Positions 48,311 to 60,438 are shown, counted from the first letter of the stretch. The stretch: DNA of 64,000 nt from Cryptomeria japonica (GCF_030272615.1 NC_081406.1:231250396-231314395); one strand, 5' to 3'. A program made the numbers and translations. The notes: generated by a model from the sequence alone, not told the origin.

Positions 48311-50302
48311 TACCGATGCATGATTCTTATGAAGGTAATGAGCATTCATATAGGTGTATTTTCATAAGTGTTTGGCATGGATTTTGGGTGTTTTTACAGG
48401 GCACTTGCAGAAACCAGGGAGTTGTTTTTGAAGTCAAGAGAAAGAAGTTTCAAGAAATTGCTGAAAAAATGGGAGGCAGTAAGAAAAGATTTGAACCCAC
48501 CTCTTGCTCAGAATGGAGAAAGAAAATTGAAGTGTGGGATATCCTTTAGGAGGGGGGTCTGAATGTTTTTATGGAGAGGTTAAGTGGGAAAGATCCCACA
48601 ATTACCAACTATTTCATCAAGAATTGGAAAAATGGTAAAATTCTGGTTGGGTCCCAGATGATGAATGTCGATGAGGAGGTCATTGTTGAGGCAACAGGGA
48701 TGCTCACTGAGGGTATGAAATATTATAGGGACCATAGTATGTCTGACAAGGCAGCGGATAAGTTCCCAGTCATGGACGATGAGAGGAGAAAGATGGTGAA
48801 AATTGATAATTCCTACCATTCCCCGTAGTGGATGTGCAGGCCTTGGAGGTTTGTTTTATTTGCTTCTATTGAGTACATTACTTTGGATGGTAGGCTTACC
48901 AGAGCTTATGGTCATCACTTTGTCCTGGTTAACCATTTCCGACATGGGGAAAAGGTGAGTTTGCCTTATTACCTTGCCTGTTCAATGAACCATACTGTCA
49001 AGGAGGTTCAGAAGGATCCCAAAGGTGACCATGCCCTTCACCAAGGGCTCATGGTTCTAGTTTATAAAATGCTAAAAGGGAAGTGCATTGATAAACCTAT
49101 TAAAGGAAAAATGCTAGAGATGAGACTACAGAGAGTGAAGCCAGCGGATTTAACTTTGACTCGGAGACTGAGGGAGATTTGGAAGAGACTAGTAAAAAAG
49201 GGAGGAATAGGGCCAAGAGGAAAAGGATTGTGGTTGACTTAGACATTGCTGATTCTGATACTGAATCCTTTGAGAAAAAAATTATTAAAAAAAAGAAAGG
49301 GAAAGCAATTGGAAAGCAGAATCAGAGAAAGAATACTAAAAAAGGTAATAATAAAGACATCAGCCATGTTCTGGTAGATTCTGAGGAGGAAATTGAGGAG
49401 AACAAGAAGGATGAGGGTCTAGAAAAAGAGGGGGAAGAAAATTTGGTGATAGGCATTGAGGGTTTGAACACCAAAAGTTTGAAAGAGGAGGAGGAAGGGG
49501 ATAAAAGCGGTATCGGTGAGTATGATACTCTTAAAGCTTTCTGTGATACCATAGGAAGCATGGCAAAGGATATTAACAACTTGAAGACTGATATGAAGGC
49601 GATTGCAAGAGTCATGATTGGTGATAAACCCCTGGCGGAACATGTTAAGGAACTGGTTGAGGTTCTAAACCATGCAGAAGAAATTGAAAGCATGGTGAGT
49701 AAAATTATAGCCACGAAAAACAAGGTTAAAGAGATGGAAGACAACAAAAAAGTAAATTAAGGATTTGGAAAGTAAAATGAACAATCTGGGTAGCAGAATC
49801 GACATAATGGAACACAATGTCAAGAAGATTGCGGATCAAAATTTTTAGATCCTCAAAGCTTCGATTGATAATATGAACATTCTGATCAACAGATTTGAGA
49901 ACAATACCGAGAAGGAAGGTGATAAAGACCAGTCGGACAAGAAGGGCCATGATAAGAGAACCATAGCGAATACAAGGATCAAGGATGACATCAAAGGTTG
50001 TGAGTTGGAGGAACTAAAGAATTCGGAGAACAACATGAAACAGATGGTTGTTCATGCCAAGGATATTATGAAAAGTATTTAGGTCTCTGTCTCTGTTTCT
50101 ATTAGGGTCCTTGTCCTATCTTTTCTGTTGTCTCTGTGCTGTCTTTTTCAGGTTTTACTTGTAATGCTTTCTGATCCCTTTTTGTTCGGGCGGGATCTTT
50201 TTGTTTCTTGAAGTGTTCAGGCACTTTCTTTTCATGCTTCTTTGATATCCTGGCTTGTACAAGGTTAGGGCACCTTTCAAATGCCTATTTTTACTTAATC
50301 AA
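48311..50302 (+). mobile_element. 2-kb ORF-bearing unit with 15-bp target duplication (LINE-mobilised?)
   Basis: The unit is bounded by AACCACATTAGTAGA at 48296-48310 and again at 50303-50317, a perfect 15-bp direct repeat whose sequence belongs to the surrounding gypsy Gag-protease gene. A long target duplication of this kind, and a 3' end reading TTTTTACTTAATCAAAA, suggest target-primed reverse transcription by a LINE machinery. The unit carries one decayed ORF but no reverse transcriptase, so it is non-autonomous: a retroposed gene copy or a LINE-dependent element with its own protein. No terminal inverted repeats or LTRs are visible. Confidence 0.75.
48571..50082 (+). pseudogene. unrecognised protein of the retroposed unit
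   Basis: Open blocks at 48571-48828 and 48832-49242 share one frame, separated by a TAG (48826-48828). After a frameshift the protein continues at 49179-49760 and 49873-50082. The N-terminal part is globular-looking (NYFIKNWKNGKILVGSQMM, VDEEVIVEATGML, EGMKYYRDHSMSDKA), of a type often met in plant transposon-associated predicted proteins. A Lys/Glu-rich disordered stretch (KKIIKKKKGKAIGKQNQRKN) and a long coiled-coil-like region with Asn, Glu and Lys follow. I cannot name a family. Gag-like or host-derived origin are both possible. Confidence 0.5.
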
Positions 50303-50317
50303 AACCACATTAGTAGA

Positions 50318-51610
50318 ATGAGAAGGAAAAGGATTAGTAAAGATTTGGAGATTTTGATTAGGAGGAGCTACGGATTTGTTTCCTTTTTCATTCACACTAG
50401 CTACATATATGGTATTGTTATCAATAAAGTCTTGAATCCCACTCCTTAAGGTATAAAAGTTCTTAGTATCATGATCGGGTTGACGATTAAATTGGTAACA
50501 GGCTTTGAGATCATGGTAAGGAGGAAAAGGTTTGGATGTCTTGATTGGCCTAATGGGAGGGAGTTTCAACACATTTTTATTTATCAATTGTGTCATTATG
50601 CTATGCAAAGACTTGGAAAGAGGAGTAAATTATTTTCTAAAGTATTTGGATAAAGGAGCCACACCTAATGTAGTGGCTACTACTTAAGTGTTGATGTTTC
50701 CATTGATCTTGATGTATCCCTTGTTCTGTTTAAACTTCACAAAATATTGTTGAGCACTCTCATTCTTATCAACCAGACCCATTGAAGGAGATGATTCAAA
50801 TTGACTCACTTGACGTTGATAATTATGAAGTATTGCACACATCTGCATAAATGAACTAAACTCAGAAAAGAGAAGCTTACCCCTAATGTCTTTTTATAAA
50901 TTAGCAATACCAATTCTTTGAACATCAGGATCATGCATATGATAATAAATTTGAGAATACAAATGTTATATCTACCAATAAAATTAGTCACTTTTTCTTT
51001 AAAACCTTGCTTACAATGATTCAAATCAGGCAAAGTAATCTTAGGACCAATATTATTGTGAAATTGTTGAATGAAAGCATTAGCTAATTGTTGAAATGAT
51101 GTAATAGAATAAAGAGGAAAAGAACAATACCATTGTGAGGCTTTATTCCTAAAGGTTCGAGTAAACAATTTAGCCATAAGTCTTTGACCATGAGCAAATT
51201 TTGAATGTTTTCACATGAATCAAGTGATCACTTTTTCCATTGTCCAACTCTAATTGAGGGAATTCCATAAGTTTAGGAGGGATAGAATGAACAATTTCAT
51301 TGGATATCGTGCTCACTACATCAAATGTAGACACATTAAACTTGGATTGGGTGATGGAAGCCTACTATTTTTGTAAGGATGAGACAATTTGGGGTAAGTT
51401 ATTGATGGTTTCTTAAGTGGATGGATTGAAATTGGACATATTGGATTGGGATGGAGGAGTAACATTGTTGTATGTAGGTTGAGGTTGAGAGTAAGGAGGT
51501 GGAACACTATGATATGTAGGTATGGGAGATGATTGGGTCACAAATGGAAGACTCACAGAAGAAGGTGTAAAAGAATTTTGATTAACAAGGTTTCCCCCTT
51601 AACTAACATG
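50318..51610 (-). pseudogene. gypsy Gag remnant
   Basis: Minus strand. The block at 51177-50806 matches retrotransposon Gag (KASQWYCSFPLYSITSFQQL, AFIQQFHNNIGPKITLPDL, FKEKVTNFIGRYN). Lower down, at 50608-50318, a degenerate zinc-knuckle region appears (CYQFNRQPDHDTKNFYTL, SGIQDFIDNN), where one Cys of the expected knuckle is lost. Frameshifts separate the blocks. Gag would package the element RNA; this copy is dead, interrupted at both ends by insertions. Confidence 0.75.
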
Positions 51611-51619
51611 TGTAGGATT

Positions 51620-52933
51620 TGTTAGAATTGTATGAATATTTCCATTGTTGTCATTGATGTCAAACTTGGTTACCCACTTGGACCGAATGAGGCTTGTTGA
51701 GCAACAGTGGAAGATAGATATGTATGTGATATGTTGAAGTGAAGTATATATGATCTATTGGAGTCATTTTTGGAAGATTCTCTTCTTTGAAATCATGTAT
51801 TTCACTTATCATGGTTTGCATCTAGTTCCGATATCAGCTATCCGTTATATCAATCATAGTAGCTATATAAGTTGTATTTGTTGTATTGCTATCTGGATGA
51901 TTATGTTACATGGTTTTATGTTCCAGAATATGCGGCATCTGTATCTTGAAGTTTGAGAATTGTTGTGCTTGGAAATTTTGCTTATGGGTCCAAAGTCTAT
52001 GGGTCCACTAGACCCCTGTTTTGTTTCGGTAATCAAGGTGTACGTTTTCATAAGTAAAGTGTGTAAAGGAAGCATGTAAAGGCTGACTTTGTTATCATAT
52101 TTTTTGGTCGAGGGATTTATTGGATAACGTGTTGATCTGAGCATTGTGTTATTGTGTAAATCATTTGTGCTTGGTCAACATAGTATTTTGGTGTATGTGC
52201 TTATCGATATCTATACTTAGAAGATGTGTGTGTGTGAGATATCAGACAAGAGAAGTAGTGTGTGGAATAGAAGAGTATATGTGGGTATTGTGTGACAAAG
52301 TAAGAAGTGAACAAGTGACAAAGTTGTGGATAGAAGAGAAATTGCAATGAAAGGAGGAGTATATAGTGTATGAGCGACAATATGTGAAGAAGAGTCTGAG
52401 TGTGGATAGTGTTGTAGTAATTCTTTACTGGATCTATTAGAAGCAGTTGGTTCAATAGAGTAGTGCAGTAATACCTTAATAGAATTGCTATAGGTGATTG
52501 TAGACAGTGGTACAATGATCCCTCACTGGATTAGCTGTGAGTTCTATGAGTAGTTATTTGAGCTTAACTTGGAACTAAATTCATGCATTAGGAAATGCAA
52601 TTTTCCTAGTTCACTTACTTTCTATTGTAGTGAGCATTTCGACAGTGACCCACTTTTGTGCTGGCAATGAGCCACCCTTTTTGTAAACATCAGATAACTA
52701 GTTATATTATTTGAGAGCTAACCCTCTCTGTGGTTTTTCCCATTTGGATTTTCCATGTATAAAATTTGGTGTTCAATTTTTGGTTGTGTTATTTGTTTAT
52801 TCTGCATTTGCCATTTCATGTTGATGAGATTACTTGATAAGATTAATATATCAGTAAATTTTTTGAAAATTGGGAATACCGATTCACCCTCCCTTCCCCT
52901 CTTAGTATTTTGGTCCATTCAACCAATTCAACA
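51620..52933 (+). repeat. 5' LTR of the copia-type element
   Basis: Starts TGTTAGAATTGTATGAATA and ends ...CAACCAATTCAACA, 1314 bp, with TG...CA ends. It is followed by ATTTGTATAAGAGCTTTGG, a diverged TTGGTATCAGAGC-type primer-binding site complementary to initiator tRNA-Met. No second LTR copy is in the window. Confidence 0.75.
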
Positions 52934-53414
52934 ATTTGTATAAGAGCTTTGGTCCCTTTCTTGAAAGATTAACCGCTTGAGGGAGATACTTGTTGGTTGA
53001 ATCATGGCACTTTCTAGCTCTTATATCTAGAAAGTGTTGAGTCTGAGAATGAGGAATTGAAAGATAATGTGAAGGTAGCGAATCAATGTGTACAAAAGCT
53101 AAGAGAATATATCTAGAAGTTCAAGTTGAGACATAAGGAACTGAACAATCGGTTGGAGCAGGTGAATGAAACTATTAAAGATTTGATGATGAAGATTGAG
53201 GAGAAGAACAAGATAGAAGAAACCCTAAAATAATCAATTAAGTTGAAGGTTGAAGAATGTGAGAAGATGGAACAAAAAGTGAAGAAGTTGTTTGATAGCA
53301 ACAAAATTTTGGAGATCTGATTAACATGTAGAAAGCTCATTTAGACAAGATTGGACTAGGATTTTAGCCCGATGAAAGTTCAAATCAAAATGATAAAGAC
53401 AAAGGCAAAGAGGT

Positions 53415-54177
53415 TGATGCAGGAGCATCCTTGGTTCTTGGCAATCTTGCATCAACCAAAAACATTTCTTTTTAGTTTATTTTCTGTTTTGTAGTTTCAA
53501 TATTTCTTTTTTCATTTTCTTGCATTTGCTCTTCGGATCTTGCAGAGCTGGATTTTGCTTGTGAACATGATTACCTTCCTTATTCCTAAGCCACAGAATG
53601 TTTGGATCTTTTTTGGGCAAGTTATCGCTTCCAGATTTCGAGATAATTTTTTGGCTTAGAACACCGGAGCGGCTTGGACCTATGTTCTATTGGTGAATGT
53701 TGCAGAGCTTCAATTCATTGATTCCAATGTTCCTTGGCATGTGGCCGACCTTCCCTATGATCCGCACTTCTTCCTTTGGATTTTCTGGAGGATTTTCATT
53801 GGCGGAGGCCGACTTGGTGGTTTTACACATTTGATCTTGTTCTTCGGCATTTGATCCCTCTTGGGCTGATGTGGATCTCTCTTGAGAATATATATCAATG
53901 TAATTAAGAATCGTAATTCACCAGAGATAATATAAAAGATATATCTTAAGATTTAGACGTCCAAAGTTGACCGATTGTATAATTAAGCATGTATGTACTA
54001 GGCCAATGAGTCAATTCTTGTAGCTCGGATGTTACCGGTCATTTGTAATTAGTTTCATGATATAATCAATCAATTCTGCATTGCCTTCATCATCTTGTCT
54101 TGCTTTCGTTGTGTTTTACTCTTGTTGCACGATCCAGATAGATCTCATTGAGGTCCCTCCTAACCATGACTGTACCA
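53415..54177 (+). repeat. 5' LTR of the chromovirus
   Basis: Begins TGATGCAGGAGCATCC and ends GACTGTACCA. It aligns with the 3' LTR at 59655-60438, differing by scattered substitutions and a few small indels. Confidence 0.9.
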
Positions 54178-54179
54178 AG

Positions 54180-54191
54180 TGGTATCAAAGC
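54180..54191 (+). other. primer-binding site of the chromovirus
   Basis: TGGTATCAAAGC, two bases after the LTR, matches the initiator-Met tRNA 3' end complement (TGGTATCAGAGC) with one change. Confidence 0.85.
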
Positions 54192-54283
54192 AAGATTTCA
54201 TTCCAAAGATTGCGTTGTCTTGAAGATTTTGTTGTGGGGTGGTGGACTGTGGATCTGACCTGTAGCTGCAAAATACTCGCGTG

Positions 54284-57200
54284 ATGATGGCGCAAAGAGG
54301 AAATAGGAATGGTGGAGCACGTGGGAAAGCAAATCCTATTGTGATGGAAATGTTGAGAGGAATTGCATCCTGGTTGGAAGTCGTTGAAACAACATAGAGA
54401 AGAGGCCAATTTATTGAAGATGTGAGCGAAGATGAAGAGGAAGAAGCACCGACAGAAAAAGTAGAAAATCCACCAGCGATTGATCCAGATGAAGAAAGGT
54501 TCTTGAAGGTTTTGAGTAGGGAAAACACTAAACGAAATTTTACCCCACCAGAGTTTGATGGAAAGTTGGATTCAAATGAATTAATGGATTAGATCTCAAA
54601 GATGGAGAAGTATTTAGATTTTGAGAACACCACAGAAGAAAGAAAGGTGAAATATGCCTGTACTCGATTGAAAGGTCATGCATCTCTTTGGTGGGAACAT
54701 TTGCAAGTTGGTAGATAGAGAAGAGGTAAAGAGAAGATCAAATCATGGGAGGGGATGGTTTCCAAGTTGAAATCAAAGTTTATGCCAGCTGATTATCAAG
54801 TAAATCTATTCCGAAAGTTACAGAACTTGAAGTAGAAAGAATCTAGTGTGAAGGAGTATACCAAGGCATTATACAGGTTGAATATTAGATCCAGACATGT
54901 CGATGATGAGGTTGAACAAGTTAAGAGATATTTGAATGGATTGCGGATGTCTATATAAGATGAACTTAGTTTTATCTAGTTGCAGAGTGTTGAGGAGGCT
55001 TATCAATATGCCCTAAAAGAAGAAGAGAAGTTGAACAAAAGACATGAGCAAAGATAGAGAGGTAGAGGTGGAAGGTTTTCAGGAGGAAGATTTCAAGGAG
55101 GAAGAGGAACCTGTACAGATCAAAACAAGGACAAAGAAGTAATCAAATATGGTAGTTCATATCGGAAGGATGACACAAATTTCTACCAGAGGAGACAACT
55201 TGATGGTTATCGGAATGAGGGTTTTGAAAAAGATGACATAAGACAAGATAAGAGAGTGTTTAGAGGAACTTGCTATAAGTGTGGATGATAAGGACATCAT
55301 TCTTTCAAATGTAAGAAGATAGAGAACATTGGGAGAATGACCTTGGTAGAAGAAAGACCCACCAGATCAGCTAACAAACCGAAAGATGGAGAACTATTAA
55401 TGATGAGGAGATCCTTGTGTCATACCAGAGAAGATGAAGAGCCCTTGCAGAGGAGAAATTTGTTCAAGACCAGATGTAAAGTATTTGTTAAGTGTTGCAA
55501 AGTAGTTATTGATAGCGATAGTTCAAATAATCTTATTTTAGAAGAAAAGGTAAATAAATTAAAGTTGAAAAGATTGAGACACCCTAAGCCTTATCATATA
55601 GCATGGATTCAAGATGATAATAAGTTGTTAGTAAGTGAGTAGTGCTTGGTGAAATTGAAAATTGGAAATTATCATGATGAAGTTTTGTGTGATATCATAC
55701 CTATGGATATTTGTCACCTTTTGTTGGGTAGACCTTGGCAGTTTGATAGACAGGTAATACATGATGGGAGAAAGAACATATACACTGTTGTGGCGAATGG
55801 GATGAAATAAACCTTGTTACCCTTGGAGGAGCCCTTGAAGAGTGAAGTCTGTATGAATGCTAGAATTTGTTTGGTGGATGGAAGGAAATTCCTAGATGGA
55901 ATGAGACATGAGAACGTGTGTTTTTCCTTAGTTCCTAAGAAGACTGGGAACTTGGAGCATGAAGAACAACAACCTAAGAAGATAAAAGAGTTGCTGATAG
56001 AGTATGAAGATATCATTTCAGATAATGTGCCTGATGGATTACCACCTGTGAGGATTATCAATCATGGCATGGACCTGATTCCCAGAGCTAGTTTTCCTAA
56101 CAAAGCTGCACACTAGATGACATTGGCAGAGAATGAAGAGTTGAATATACAAGTGCATGAATTGTTAAAGAAATGTTTGATCGGAGAAAGTTTGAGCCCT
56201 TGTGCAGTACCAGCAGTGTTAGCACCTAAGAAGAATGGGGAATGGAGGATGTGTATCGATTCCAGAGCAATAAATAAGATCACAGTAAAGTACTAGTTTC
56301 CTTTGCCTAGGATGGATGACATAATGGATTGCTTGAGTGGAGCCAAATACTACATAAAGATAGACTTGAAGAGTGGAATTCATCAAATTAGAATAAGAGA
56401 AGGAGATGAGTGGAAGACAACATTCAAGACAAATGAAGGATTGTATGAATGGCTGGTGATGCCTTTTGGATTGACTAATGCACCAAGTACTTTCATGAGG
56501 TTGATGAATAAGGTATTGGGGAAATTCTTGGGTAAGTTTGTTATTGTATATTTGGATGACATTCTAATTTTTTAGTAAGACAAAAGAGGAGCATTTGTTG
56601 CATTTAAGACAAGTTTTGTAGAGGTTGAGAGAAGAGAAGTTGTTGATAAATATAAAGAAGTGTAGTTTCCTGAAGGAAGAGTTAGTCTATTTGGGATTTG
56701 TGATATTTGCGGATGGATTAAAGATGGACCCTGAGAAGGTGAAAGAAATTATTGAATGGCCTACACCAGAAAGAATTGGAGAGGTTAGATCATTTCATGG
56801 ATTGGCTAGTTTCTACTGAAAATTTATCAGAAATTTTAGTTCAGTTTATAGCCCTCTGACTGAGACAATGAGAGGAGATAGGAAGGAATTCAAGTGGACA
56901 ACTAAAACAAATAAGAGTTTTGAATTGGTGAATTAGAAGGTGACTGAGTAGTTTGTGTTAGCTTTACTGGATTTCAACAAAGTATTTCAAGTAGACTGTG
57001 ATGCAAGTGGGAATGCAATTGGAGCCATGTTAAGTCAAGAAGGGAGAGCAGTAGCTTATTTCAGTGAAAATTTAAATGATGCAAGAAGGACATATTTAGT
57101 GTATGATCATGAATTTTATGCCATGGTTCAAGCCTTGAAGAAGTGGAGACATTACCTATTGCCTAAGGAGTTTGTGTTGTATACTGATCATCAAGCCTTG

Positions 57201-59625
57201 CAGGATTTGAACAGTTAGAGTAAGCTAAATTAGAGACATATGAGATGGGTAGAGTTTTTGCAGAGTTACACCTTTTGTGTTGAAACATTAGAGTGGGAAG
57301 TCAAACAAATTTGCTGATGCATTGAGTAGAAGGAGGAATTTGGTGACAAAGATGAGAGTGACAGTGTTAGGATTTGAAGAGTTGAAGACCTTGTATGATG
57401 ATGACCTAGATTTTGCAGAACCTTGGAAAGCATGTAGAGCACCGATTATGGTAGATAGAAGTAAGTGGTTGGATTATTTCATTCAAGATGATATTTTATT
57501 TAGAGGAGTTCATTTGTGCATACCTAAGAGTTCTATGAGGGAGAATCTGATAAAGGAAAAACATAGTGGAGGATTAGTCAGACACTTTAGTGTTGACAAA
57601 ACAATAGCATTGGTGAGTGAATATTAATTTTGGCCTCAGATTCATAAGGATGTTAGGAAATTTGTGCAGAGCTGTAGAATTTGTCAAGTTGAAAAAGGTA
57701 GTAGTCAGAATGTGGGATTGTATAAACCTTTGACAATACCAAAGACCTTGGGAAGACATAAGCATGGGTTTCATACTTGGATTGCCTAAGACTCAGCGAG
57801 GAAATGATTCTATATTTGTTGTGGTGGATAGATTCTTGAAGATGGCTCATTTCATACCTTGTAAGAAGACATCAGATGTAGTACATATAGCTAACCTATT
57901 TTTCAAGGAGCTAGTGAGATTACATGGATTACCTAAGAGTATAGTTTCAAATAGAGACACCAAATTTTTTGGTTATTTTTGGAGATCACTTTGGAAGAAG
58001 ATGAAGATAGATTTGGAGTTCAATTCTACTTTTCACCCACAAACTGATGGATAGACAAAGGTAGTAAACAAGATTTTGAGAAATTTGTTGAAATGCTTAG
58101 TTGGAGCAAAGATGAGAAGTTGGGATTTGATTCTTGCACAAGCAGAGTTTGCCTTCAATAATTTAGTGAATAGGAGCACCAGAAGAACACCTTTTGATAT
58201 TGTTACTGGAGCATGCCCTAAAGGAATATCAAAGTTGAGGGATATCAGTAATGAAGATAAGTGGAGTGCAAAGGAAAAATAGTTTGCAGATCACATGAAG
58301 GCCTTACATATTCAGGTTAAGTAACATTTTGAGGATATGAACAAAAAGTATAAGGATAAAGAAGATGAGAAGAAAAGACATAAGGAATTTGAAGTTGGTG
58401 ATGAAGTGATGGTGTACCTGAGCAAAGAAAGATTTCCTGTTGGAACCTATAACAAGTTGCAAATGAGAAAGTTTGGACCTTGCAAGATCTTGAGGAAATT
58501 CAGTTCCGGAAATGCATATGAAGTGGAACTACCAGATAGTTTGAGTATTTCACCTATATTCAATATTACAGATTTACATCAGTATCATGAATTATAATTC
58601 AGTGAAGACAATATTGTAGATTTGGAGAAATAGTTGCCCCAAAAGGAGCCAGATCAGATTGAAGACATTTTGGATAGTAGGATTGGCCATAGCACCCAGA
58701 ATAGTCAGAACAAGGAGTATCTTGTGAAGTGGAAGGACAAACCAGTTGAAGATTCATCTTGCATTTCTCAGGTAGAGGTTGTTAGGATTCCCAAAGATAT
58801 TGAGAGGGGGGGGGGGTGAATCAGTATCTAACCGCTGGATGAATTTTCTTGAATTAAAACATGTAAAGTATGTTAATACTGTGTATCGGTAAACCAAAAA
58901 TAATGCAGTAAATGAGAGTAACAACATCAACATGAAAACCACACCATTACACAGTATTTTAATGAGGAAACCCGGTGTGGGAAAAACCTCGGTAGGATTT
59001 GTGACCCACAATATTCGCTTACTGGCCAATAAGAGAATATTACTGCTACAATAGGGGCCTGCACATGCAAGAAGGCCAAGTGCCTAGAGCTCACTGCTCA
59101 ATTACAAAAGGAAGTCACATTGACTTAGAAAATTGGATTATGCAAATCCAATGTCTTGTACTGCTTCAGATTAGCATCTGCTATGCTAGATTCAGTACCG
59201 GTTTAAGCTCTGCTACATACATAAACCCTTGTCCTAATAATTCACATATTAGGTCTGCATTAATCCTTCACTTCAATACCTATGCTTCTACTCCAAAATG
59301 ATCTACAATGATCTCATACATATATGAGTCATATTACAACTCGCCATGTCGGCTTACAATGTTTTTACAATTAATTACAAAATACATTTTAAACAAAATT
59401 GAAGTCGGCCAAGGTGCTGGTATCCTTCCTTTCACTGTCGGTGATCTGAGTGCTAGTGTAGAGTCTTTTAGTGCCAGTGTTGGTATCTTGTCTTGCCGGT
59501 AGCATATGATTGCAAGGTTGCCATCAATGACAAAACCTCCAATCACCCACAATATCTCATTGGAGTGTGCATTTGTCAACAGAGGTGGACCGCCTTGGTT
59601 TTCCTCTGACCCCAGAAAAGTGAGG
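54284..59625 (+). pseudogene. chromovirus Gag-Pol polyprotein, multiply interrupted
   Basis: Begins at tandem ATG codons (54284, 54287). Gag has NFTPPEFDGKLD, YACTRLKGHASLWWEHL and a zinc knuckle (CYKCG..GHHSFKC, 55270) damaged by two stops. Protease reads VIDSDSSNNL where DSG is expected, with LLGRPWQFD later. RT has [33 protein letters not shown] and catalytic YLDDILIF (56560). RNase H has [16 protein letters not shown] and TDHQALQDL. Integrase keeps its HHCC-type zinc region (HSGGLVRH, CRICQ; 57570-57690) but all three catalytic acidic residues of the core have changed. A chromodomain (EDILDSRI, EYLVKWKDKPVEDSSC) ends the protein, which resumes beyond the nested LTR as DRLGFPLTPEK. About 17 TAG, 6 TAA and 2 TGA interrupt it, and one-base gains occur near 56572, 57270 and 57740. 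Confidence 0.9.
58780..59581 (+). mobile_element. solo LTR nested in the chromovirus
   Basis: 802 bp with ends TGTTAGGATTCCC and ...GTCAACA. The flanks GAGGT (58775-58779) and GAGGT (59582-59586) are a perfect target duplication, and the chromovirus coding sequence continues across it. It contains a G10 run near 58808 and many CCGGT/TCGGT motifs. The TGTTAGG start suggests a copia-type family. It is the youngest identifiable layer of this nest. Confidence 0.88.
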
Positions 59626-59654
59626 GACTCTCTTTTTCAATGACCCCAGATGTC

Positions 59655-60438
59655 TGATGCAAGAGCATCCCTAGTTCTTGACAATCTTGCATAAACCAAA
59701 AACATTTCTTTTTAGTTTGTTTTCTGTTTTGCAGTTTCAACATTTCTTTTCGCATTTTCTTGCATTTGCTCACGAGATCTTGTGGAACTGGATTTTTCTT
59801 GTGAACATGATTACATTCCTTATTCCTGAGCTGTGGAACATTTGGATATTTTTCCAACAAGTTATCGCTTTTGGATTTTGAGATAGTTTTTTGGCTTAGA
59901 ACATCGAAGCTTCTTGGACCTATTTGCTATTGATGAATCTTGCAGACCCTTTCTATAGCTTGCAGAGCTTCAGTTTAATGATTACAATGTTCCTTGGCAT
60001 ATGGACGACATTCCCTCTAATCCACACTTCTTCCTTTGGATTTTTCAGAGGATTTTTATTGGCGGAGGCCGACCTGGTGGTTTTACACGTTTGATCTTGT
60101 TCTTTGACATTTGATCCCTCTTGGACCGACATGGATCTCTCTTGAGCATATATATCAATGCAATTAAGCATCATAATTCATCAGAGATAATATATAAGAT
60201 ATATCTTAAGATTCAGAGGTTTGGAGTTGCCCGATTCTGTAATTAAGCATGTATGTAGCAGTCCAGTGAGCCGAATCTTGTAGCCCAGATGTTATCGGTC
60301 ATTTGTAATAAGTTTTCATGATATAATCAATCAATTATGAATTTCCTTCATCGTCTTGTCTTACTTTCGTTGTGTTTTACACTTGCTGCATGGTCCAGAT
60401 AGATCTTATTGAGGTCCCTCCTAACTGTGACTGCACCA
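59655..60438 (+). repeat. 3' LTR of the chromovirus
   Basis: Begins TGATGCAAGAGCATCC and ends GACTGCACCA, followed by the target duplication GAGGT. It is 21 bp longer than the 5' copy, mainly through an extra CTTTCTATAGCTTGCAG-type stretch near 59945. Confidence 0.9.

Larger units (their letters stand above)
46039..51619 (-). mobile_element. Ty3/gypsy element remnant (Gag and protease), minus strand
   Basis: On the minus strand there is Gag (about 51610-50318) and a retropepsin-like region (about 48280-47700), then non-conserved sequence and a polypurine tract at 46053-46039. No reverse transcriptase or integrase was found between protease and polypurine tract, so the element is either internally deleted or a non-autonomous gag-pro type. 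A 2-kb plus-strand unit (48311-50302) interrupts it, flanked by a 15-bp duplication of the gypsy sequence. At 51620 the Gag end is cut off by a copia 5' LTR, so the upstream Gag and 5' LTR are not in view. Confidence 0.75.
53415..60438 (+). mobile_element. chromovirus (Ty3/gypsy with chromodomain), complete but defective
   Basis: Both LTRs are present (53415-54177, 763 bp; 59655-60438, 784 bp) with a perfect 5-bp target duplication GAGGT (53410-53414, 60439-60443). A primer-binding site TGGTATCAAAGC lies at 54180-54191. The single Gag-Pol frame runs 54284 to about 59625 in the order Gag, protease, RT, RNase H, integrase, chromodomain, which defines chromoviruses (Tekay/Del-like). It holds about 25 premature stops and three one-base frameshifts. 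An 802-bp solo LTR (58780-59581) is nested near the 3' end of pol. Confidence 0.92.

Noticed and set aside
49322-49747. Serine/leucine-rich minus-strand frame
   Set aside because: It is the antisense shadow of the Lys/Glu-rich part of the plus-strand ORF in the retroposed unit.
52201-52515. 104-codon minus-strand frame
   Set aside because: It lies wholly inside the copia 5' LTR and has a low-complexity Leu/Ile/Tyr composition.
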